Assembly (NCBI GenBank): GCA_031546715.1 | Contig: JAVBKA010000130.1 | Span: 1-10,742, forward strand | From: JAVBKA01 sp031546715 | GTDB lineage: Bacteria; Bacillota; Clostridia; Oscillospirales; UBA929 | Direction: 5' to 3' | Length of the DNA: 10,742 bases | Shown here: one piece after another, positions 6,525 through 10,742 of the stretch | Numbering within the stretch: the stretch's first letter is position 1 | Layout of the letters: every line of letters begins with the position of its first letter | Made by a program: the position numbers and the translations under genes | Notes under the pieces: generated by a model | The model's input: only the letters and a program-made list of their open reading frames with translations | The model's database searches: none | Told to the model about the DNA's origin: nothing

Positions 6525-7352
6525 TCACCCCTTAATTGCGTATACAAAAATTGCGACTGCGCCGATTGTGACACAGTAATATGAGAAATATCCAAATTTA
6601 CTAGTTACTATTAGTCTATTTACGAGCTTAATGGAAAAATATCCCGTAATTGCTGCGACTGTCATGCCGAGAAGCATAATTGGAAACAATGAAAAATCTA
6701 TGCCAGTTTTAATTGCGTCAACAGTTTCAAGAATTGTCGCGCCTAAAATCGCTGGGATACTCATTAAAAACGAGAATTTTACTGCAAATTTTCTGTCAAA
6801 TCCGCGGAAAAGTCCGCTAGTGATGGTCATTCCCGAACGGGAGACGCCAGGTAAGGTTGCAATTGCTTGCATGATGCCAACAAAAACAACGTCACTGACG
6901 TAAGCACTTCGTTCGTTCTTTTTGCCCTTTAATTTTCGGTCAGATAGCTTAAGTATCACGCCGGTTGCAATTAACGCAAAACCAATAAAAAGTGGACTTT
7001 TCATTAGAAGCTCTATGTATTTGTTAAAAAAAACAACTAAAACTAGTGGAATTGTTGCAATGACAATTAGAAAAGCAAGCCGTCTCGGCGAGGAAACTGA
7101 GATCTCCAACCTACTTGATTTTGAAAAAAGCTTCTTCATGTCCTTGAGGATTTCACTTACATCTTTGCGATAAACAATAAAAATCGCCGTAAGGGTAGAT
7201 AAATGCAATAATACGTCAAAAAACAGCATATAGCTTTCTTCAGATAAGTCAAAAAAGTATTGAGCAAGCGCAAGATGTCCCGAACTAGAAATCGGTAAAA
7301 ATTCTGCAATACCTTGCAGAAGCCCAAGCAATACAGACTCTAATACTGTCAC
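6525..7352 (-). CDS. uppP: Undecaprenyl-diphosphatase (BacA family)
   Basis: This 275-residue polytopic membrane enzyme removes a phosphate from undecaprenyl pyrophosphate, regenerating the lipid carrier for peptidoglycan and other wall polymers; the family also gives bacitracin tolerance. The two family signatures are present: QGIAEFLPISSSGH (13-26, with the conserved Glu17 and Ser-rich loop) and LPGVSRSGMT (167-176, with Arg172). DVLLHLST (46-53) is also typical. Hydrophobic segments fill most of the chain, and the length is normal for the family. The start is GTG at 7352-7350, supported by AGGGGG 8 nt upstream (7366-7361). It begins 35 nt after the PilZ-protein gene, and its TGA at 6527-6525 is 4 nt from the ftsK start. 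PAP2-type phosphatases lack these motifs, so the BacA assignment is firm. Confidence 0.97.
   Translation of the reverse strand: MTVLESVLLGLLQGIAEFLPISSSGHLALAQYFFDLSEESYMLFFDVLLHLSTLTAIFIVYRKDVSEILKDMKKLFSKSSRLEISVSSPRRLAFLIVIATIPLVLVVFFNKYIELLMKSPLFIGFALIATGVILKLSDRKLKGKKNERSAYVSDVVFVGIMQAIATLPGVSRSGMTITSGLFRGFDRKFAVKFSFLMSIPAILGATILETVDAIKTGIDFSLFPIMLLGMTVAAITGYFSIKLVNRLIVTSKFGYFSYYCVTIGAVAIFVYAIKG
6528..6533 (-). promoter_or_regulatory. Ribosome binding site deciding the ftsK start
   Basis: AAGGGG on the minus strand lies inside the last codons of uppP and 7 nt before the GTG at 6520. It supports that GTG over the ATG at 6595, and suggests that ribosomes finishing uppP re-initiate on ftsK. 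Confidence 0.75.
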
Positions 7353-7360
7353 GTAAATAT

Positions 7361-7366
7361 CCCCCT
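7361..7366 (-). promoter_or_regulatory. Ribosome binding site deciding the uppP GTG start
   Basis: AGGGGG on the minus strand lies 8 nt before the GTG at 7352-7350. It is the only strong site in the 35-nt gap and fixes the uppP start, which places the family motif QGIAEFLP at the normal distance from the N-terminus. Confidence 0.75.
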
Positions 7367-7387
7367 AATGTTGGAAGAATAGAATCC

Positions 7388-8062
7388 TTAGATACCGTTG
7401 CGTCTCATATCAAGTTGTTTTTTAAATACGAATTTTACAAGTTTTTCTTTACTAACTTTATCCTTATGAATAAAAACTAGACCATAAGCGTACTTCCAAG
7501 GAATGTTTATGTTGTCGTTTTTCTTAATCCAACTGACTTCGCCAGGCACTGTGCTAAACGCTCCGCCTTCAGCAATCGGTAAGTGAATCGCAACAACCTC
7601 GCCCTTGACAAATTTTGCGTTTGAGCGTAAAGCAACGCCGCCGCCGCTAAGGTCAATAGTAACACAGGACTGTCTGGAGAGAGAGCGAGTGCCGTTTTCT
7701 TCAACTACTTGGTCAATCTTAATATGTAAAACAATTGGCAGCCTAAAGTCATCACGTCTTTGAGCACGGACGACTTCCTTGGTTTGCCTGAGCTTTAAAA
7801 AGTTTAGATTATCCTTTTTTACTCGTTCGACAACCTCGCCAGAAAAGCTAAAGGTTGCTTTAGCGTCAAGATACATGCAGTCAAGTATTTCGCCAAATTC
7901 TACAGGAAACTGAAAATCATGATAAAAGGGCGCAGAAATAAGAAAAAAACCATTTCCGTCTTCCTCCTCATAATTCGCCCTCAGCAAAAAATTCGGGTCA
8001 GTTTCTTTGCGTCGTTCAATTGTAATTGTCAGGTTTACACCTGTAGTAAGTCCAGTCTTCAT
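7388..8062 (-). CDS. PilZ-domain protein, probable c-di-GMP receptor (YcgR/YpfA-like)
   Basis: This 224-residue cytoplasmic protein has no signal peptide or membrane segment. The first 95 residues look like the beta-rich YcgR-type N-terminal domain. The PilZ domain follows: the Arg motif RxxxR is R103-DDF-R107 and the second motif DxSxxG is D137-L-S139-GG-G142, both complete, so c-di-GMP binding is predicted. LHIKID and VPGEVSWIK fit PilZ strands. In the family such proteins act on flagellar motors, cellulose synthesis or other surface processes when c-di-GMP is high; the partner here is unknown. The ATG at 8062 has GGAGAG 7 nt upstream, beginning just past the sigA stop with a 16-nt gap. Placement between sigA and uppP is unusual in my knowledge and may link wall or septum events to the second messenger, which is inference. 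Confidence 0.88.
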   Translation of the reverse strand: MKTGLTTGVNLTITIERRKETDPNFLLRANYEEEDGNGFFLISAPFYHDFQFPVEFGEILDCMYLDAKATFSFSGEVVERVKKDNLNFLKLRQTKEVVRAQRRDDFRLPIVLHIKIDQVVEENGTRSLSRQSCVTIDLSGGGVALRSNAKFVKGEVVAIHLPIAEGGAFSTVPGEVSWIKKNDNINIPWKYAYGLVFIHKDKVSKEKLVKFVFKKQLDMRRNGI

Positions 8063-8078
8063 TATTATCTCTCCGAAA

Positions 8079-9188
8079 TTAATTTAAAAAGTCCTTCAAT
8101 TTTTTTGAACGGCTTGGGTGGCGTAGTTTTCTAAGGGCTTTTGCTTCAATCTGGCGAATCCGCTCTCTGGTGACGTTAAAAACCTTGCCAACTTCTTCAA
8201 GTGTTCTGGTTTTACCGTCGTCTATGCCAAAGCGAAGCTTTAAAACCTTTTCTTCACGCGAGGTTAATGAGCCTAAAACATCTACAAGCTGCTCCTTAAG
8301 AAGAGTAAAGGAAGCCGCTTCCGCAGGCTCAGACGCATCTTCATCAGGAATAAAGTCGCCGAGGTGGCTATCCTCTTCTTCGCCGATTGGAGTTTCCAAA
8401 GAAACTGGTTCTTGAGCTATTTTCATAATCTCGCGCACTTTTTCCACAGGAAGGCTCATTTCTTCGCCAATTTCCTCAGGAGTTGGGTCATGCCCAAGCT
8501 CTTGCAATAGCTGACGTGAAACACGAATAACTTTATTTATGGTTTCAACCATGTGCACAGGTATTCTTATGGTGCGGGCTTGGTCTGCAATTGCTCTTGT
8601 GATAGCTTGCCTAATCCACCATGTAGCATAGGTTGAAAATTTGTACCCCTTAGTGTGGTCAAATTTTTCAACAGCCTTAATTAAGCCTAGGTTGCCCTCC
8701 TGAATAAGGTCTAAAAACATCATGCCTCTACCCACATAACGTTTTGCAATAGAGACAACAAGGCGCAGATTTGCCTCTGCAAGTCTCATTTTAGCTTTTT
8801 CGTCACCCTGACACATGCGCTGCGCAAGGTCGATTTCTTCGTCAGAGCTAAGCAAATTAACCTTGCCGATTTCTTTTAGATACATTCTGACAGGGTCGTC
8901 AATGTTAAAAGTTTCGGCGAGTGCTTCGGTGTCTGCCAGTTCCTCGGGGGTAATTTCATCGACTTCTTCGAGGTCAATGGGTAAATCGCCGGGGATTTCA
9001 ATTAAATCCTCTTCCACCTGAAGCTCGATGTCGTTTGTTTCGATTGCATCGTAAAGCTTGTCAATTTGCTCAGGGTCAAGGTCAAGCTCCTCAAGAGCGT
9101 CCATAAGCTCCTTTGAGGATAGTTTTCCTTTTTTCTTACCTATCTCGATTAGTTCTTGGAAATTTGGAGTTTTGTCATCTAATGCCAT
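8079..9188 (-). CDS. sigA: Primary RNA polymerase sigma factor SigA/RpoD
   Basis: This 369-residue vegetative sigma-70 factor directs RNA polymerase to TTGACA/TATAAT promoters. All regions are visible: an acidic region 1.1 (about 10-80), region 1.2 with DPVRMYLKEIGKV (98-110), regions 2.1-2.4 with DLIQEGNLGLIKAVEKFD (160-177) and YKFSTYATWWIRQAITRAI (182-200), region 3 with GHDPTPEEIGEEM (232-244), and region 4 with REEKVLKLRFGIDDG (311-325). The last is followed by the helix-turn-helix TLEEVGKVFNVTRERIRQIEAK. The length equals typical Firmicute SigA, without the long insert of proteobacterial RpoD. The ATG at 9188 has AGGGG 7 nt upstream and starts 11 nt after the dnaG stop, the usual dnaG-sigA arrangement. 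The promoter P1 in this window fits this factor. Confidence 0.98.
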   Translation of the reverse strand: MALDDKTPNFQELIEIGKKKGKLSSKELMDALEELDLDPEQIDKLYDAIETNDIELQVEEDLIEIPGDLPIDLEEVDEITPEELADTEALAETFNIDDPVRMYLKEIGKVNLLSSDEEIDLAQRMCQGDEKAKMRLAEANLRLVVSIAKRYVGRGMMFLDLIQEGNLGLIKAVEKFDHTKGYKFSTYATWWIRQAITRAIADQARTIRIPVHMVETINKVIRVSRQLLQELGHDPTPEEIGEEMSLPVEKVREIMKIAQEPVSLETPIGEEEDSHLGDFIPDEDASEPAEAASFTLLKEQLVDVLGSLTSREEKVLKLRFGIDDGKTRTLEEVGKVFNVTRERIRQIEAKALRKLRHPSRSKKLKDFLN

Positions 9189-9199
9189 ATTTGATCCCC

Positions 9200-10742
9200 T
9201 TAACCTTTCATCTTCAAGAGTTCCTTTTGAATAGCGAGGAGGTCGTTATCATTTGAAACACTTTGCGTCTTTTTTTGCTTTTCCACATTGCCTATGCAGT
9301 CAAGTAAAATCTCTTTTGTGATTTGAATATTCTGGGTTTGAAGCCGTGCGATAACAGAAAGCTCTGCTTGGCTGAAAAATTCTGGAGAGAAGTAAGAATT
9401 GTCGTTTTCCTTAATGTACTCAAAACAGTGCTTAACAATTGGCTCGGAAAAATCCTCCGCTGAAAGTCTTGAGGAAATTTCACTAATCGCATTTTGGTCG
9501 TTTGCGAGCATGGCGGCAAGTAGCATCTCTTGAGCCTTATTAAGCTGATTTCTGGGATACACCAGACGTTTTTCCGCTTCCTTTGCCTCTGTACTCTGCT
9601 CTTTTTTGTGCCGTTTTGCAAGTTCTCTAGATAAATCGTCCAAAACCGCTTTTTTTGTAACTCCTGCCGCCTCAGCCACTCGAAGTGCATAAATTTGTCG
9701 CTCTGCTTCTGTGGGTAGAGATTGTAGCAGTTTAATAGCGTCCCGATAGAAGTCAAGCTTGCCTGTGTCCTGTGAGACGTCGTGCATGTTTTTTAGTGAA
9801 ATGAGCCTGTAATCGATTTGATTTTCCGCGCCGTTTAGTAATATGCGGAAGGCGTCCGGTCCGAAAAGGTTGATGTATTCATCGGGGTCTTTTGCGCCTT
9901 TAAGCTGAACCACCTTGACCTTTAAACCGCCAGCTTCAAGCATTGTAATTGCCTTATTAGTGGCGTTGCGACCTGCGTTATCGTTGTCATAGGCGATGAA
10001 AACTTCCTTTTTGTGAGATGCCAGAAGCTTTACCTGACGCTCAGTCAGTGCAGTGCCGCAGGTGGCGACCGCTGAGGTGAAGCCATATTGATGGAGTTTC
10101 GGAACGTCAACATTGCCTTCTAGAAGTATAAAATAAGGCTCAGGAGACTTTTTTGCAAAGTGAATGCCATATATATTATCGCCCTTTTTGTATATTCTGG
10201 TTTCCTTTGAGTTTCGGTATTTATCAGGCGCAGAATTCTCGATGGCACGACCTGAAAAGGCAATAACCTGACCTTGTGGGTCAAAAATAGGAAACATGAG
10301 GCGGTTTCTAAAGGAATCTATTAGTTTGCCGTTTTTTGAAGGGCTTGCAAGACCTGCTTCAATCATTTCTTCACGGGTGATACCGTTTGCAGTGCAATAA
10401 TCTACCAGAAGGTTGTACGAATTAGGCGCAGCTCCGATGCCAAATTTTCGGGCAATCTTAGTGTCTAGCCCTCTTGATAGCATATATTTGAAAATGTGCT
10501 CACCGTCGGGGGTGGACATTCTGTCAAAAAACCATTTTGCGGCAAGCTTTTGAAGCTCCAAAAGTCTCTTTCTTGAAATGCTTCTTTCTCCGCCTGTGTC
10601 AGGCACCTCAAGTCCGCAGCGTTCGGCTAATAAATGAATTGCATCGAGAAAATCTAAGTTCTCAATTTTCATTATAAAGGATATCAGGTCGCCTCCAGCA
10701 TGACAGCCAAAGCAATAAAAGCTGTGCCTTTCAGGTGAAACG
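9200..10742 (-). CDS. dnaG: DNA primase DnaG (partial, N-terminus outside window)
   Basis: This enzyme lays RNA primers for replication. The frame is open to the right edge, so the true start is outside. Codons upstream of the Met at 10672 read SPERHSFYCFGCHAGGDLI, the second half of the CHC2 zinc finger with its last two Cys ligands, which proves that Met is internal. Numbered from that Met, FRNRLMFPIFDPQGQVIAF (121-139) is the catalytic-core signature. The TOPRIM domain has Glu185 in LLEGNVDV, D229 and D231 in AYDNDNAG, and DPDEY (262-266). The C-terminal part (about 370-490) is the helical helicase-binding region. TOPRIM reads EGNVDV where EGYMDV is common; the catalytic Glu and Asp are kept. 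sigA follows 11 nt later. Confidence 0.97.
   Translation of the reverse strand, partial: VSPERHSFYCFGCHAGGDLISFIMKIENLDFLDAIHLLAERCGLEVPDTGGERSISRKRLLELQKLAAKWFFDRMSTPDGEHIFKYMLSRGLDTKIARKFGIGAAPNSYNLLVDYCTANGITREEMIEAGLASPSKNGKLIDSFRNRLMFPIFDPQGQVIAFSGRAIENSAPDKYRNSKETRIYKKGDNIYGIHFAKKSPEPYFILLEGNVDVPKLHQYGFTSAVATCGTALTERQVKLLASHKKEVFIAYDNDNAGRNATNKAITMLEAGGLKVKVVQLKGAKDPDEYINLFGPDAFRILLNGAENQIDYRLISLKNMHDVSQDTGKLDFYRDAIKLLQSLPTEAERQIYALRVAEAAGVTKKAVLDDLSRELAKRHKKEQSTEAKEAEKRLVYPRNQLNKAQEMLLAAMLANDQNAISEISSRLSAEDFSEPIVKHCFEYIKENDNSYFSPEFFSQAELSVIARLQTQNIQITKEILLDCIGNVEKQKKTQSVSNDNDLLAIQKELLKMKG

Noticed and set aside
6521..6595. ATG at 6595 as the start of FtsK
   Set aside because: It would overlap uppP by 71 nt and has no good ribosome site. 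The GTG at 6520 has AAGGGG at 7 nt, and the protein from there begins with the usual basic Ala/Lys-rich stretch before the first membrane segment.
9292..9756. 154-codon minus-strand frame overlapping dnaG in another phase
   Set aside because: It is entirely within the DnaG C-terminal coding region, its product is of low complexity with no recognisable domain, and it is a shadow frame.
9200..10672. Treating the Met at 10672 as the start of DnaG
   Set aside because: The frame continues upstream without a stop to the window edge and encodes the CFGC half of the CHC2 zinc finger, so the Met is internal and the gene is cut by the window.
1..10742. Mobile elements, CRISPR array, tRNA or rRNA genes
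   Set aside because: I saw no transposase or integrase, no regularly spaced repeats, no cloverleaf-like sequence, and no rRNA-like segment. The content is continuous housekeeping operons.

Overview
The window reads as a chromosomal housekeeping segment from a low-to-moderate GC anaerobic Firmicute, most likely a Clostridia member of the Oscillospirales/Ruminococcaceae type. Three things suggest this: an Rnf complex in the clostridial gene order C-D-G-E, a dnaG-sigA pair of Firmicutes type, and strong G-rich Shine-Dalgarno sites before nearly every gene. All genes lie on the minus strand, so transcription runs from high to low coordinates. I see no mobile element, CRISPR array, tRNA or rRNA.

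Right block (10742 to 3926): a tight gene train dnaG (5' end outside the window) - sigA - PilZ-domain protein - uppP - ftsK/spoIIIE. Gaps are 11, 16, 35 and 4 nt if ftsK starts at the GTG at 6520. It joins replication priming, the primary sigma factor, a probable c-di-GMP receptor, lipid-carrier recycling for the cell wall, and chromosome translocation at the septum. A clear intrinsic terminator at 3814-3839 closes it.

Middle (3925 to 3485): about 440 nt without a recognised protein gene, but not empty. After the terminator comes a near-consensus sigma-A promoter (TTGATA, 17 nt, TATAAT; 3750-3722). It is followed by about 145 nt with several competing inverted repeats, including a pseudoknot-capable pair, and then a hairpin ending in six T. 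A second, weaker promoter candidate lies right after that. This is either a structured, possibly attenuating leader of the rnf operon or a separate small RNA gene. It is the most interesting part of the window.

Left block (3484 to 1): rnfC - rnfD - rnfG - rnfE, with rnfE running off the left edge. These genes encode most of the membrane ferredoxin:NAD+ oxidoreductase that couples electron transfer from reduced ferredoxin to NAD+ to outward Na+ or H+ pumping. rnfA and rnfB are expected just beyond the edge. The genes are 2 to 4 nt apart or overlap (TAATG at rnfG/rnfE), consistent with translational coupling.
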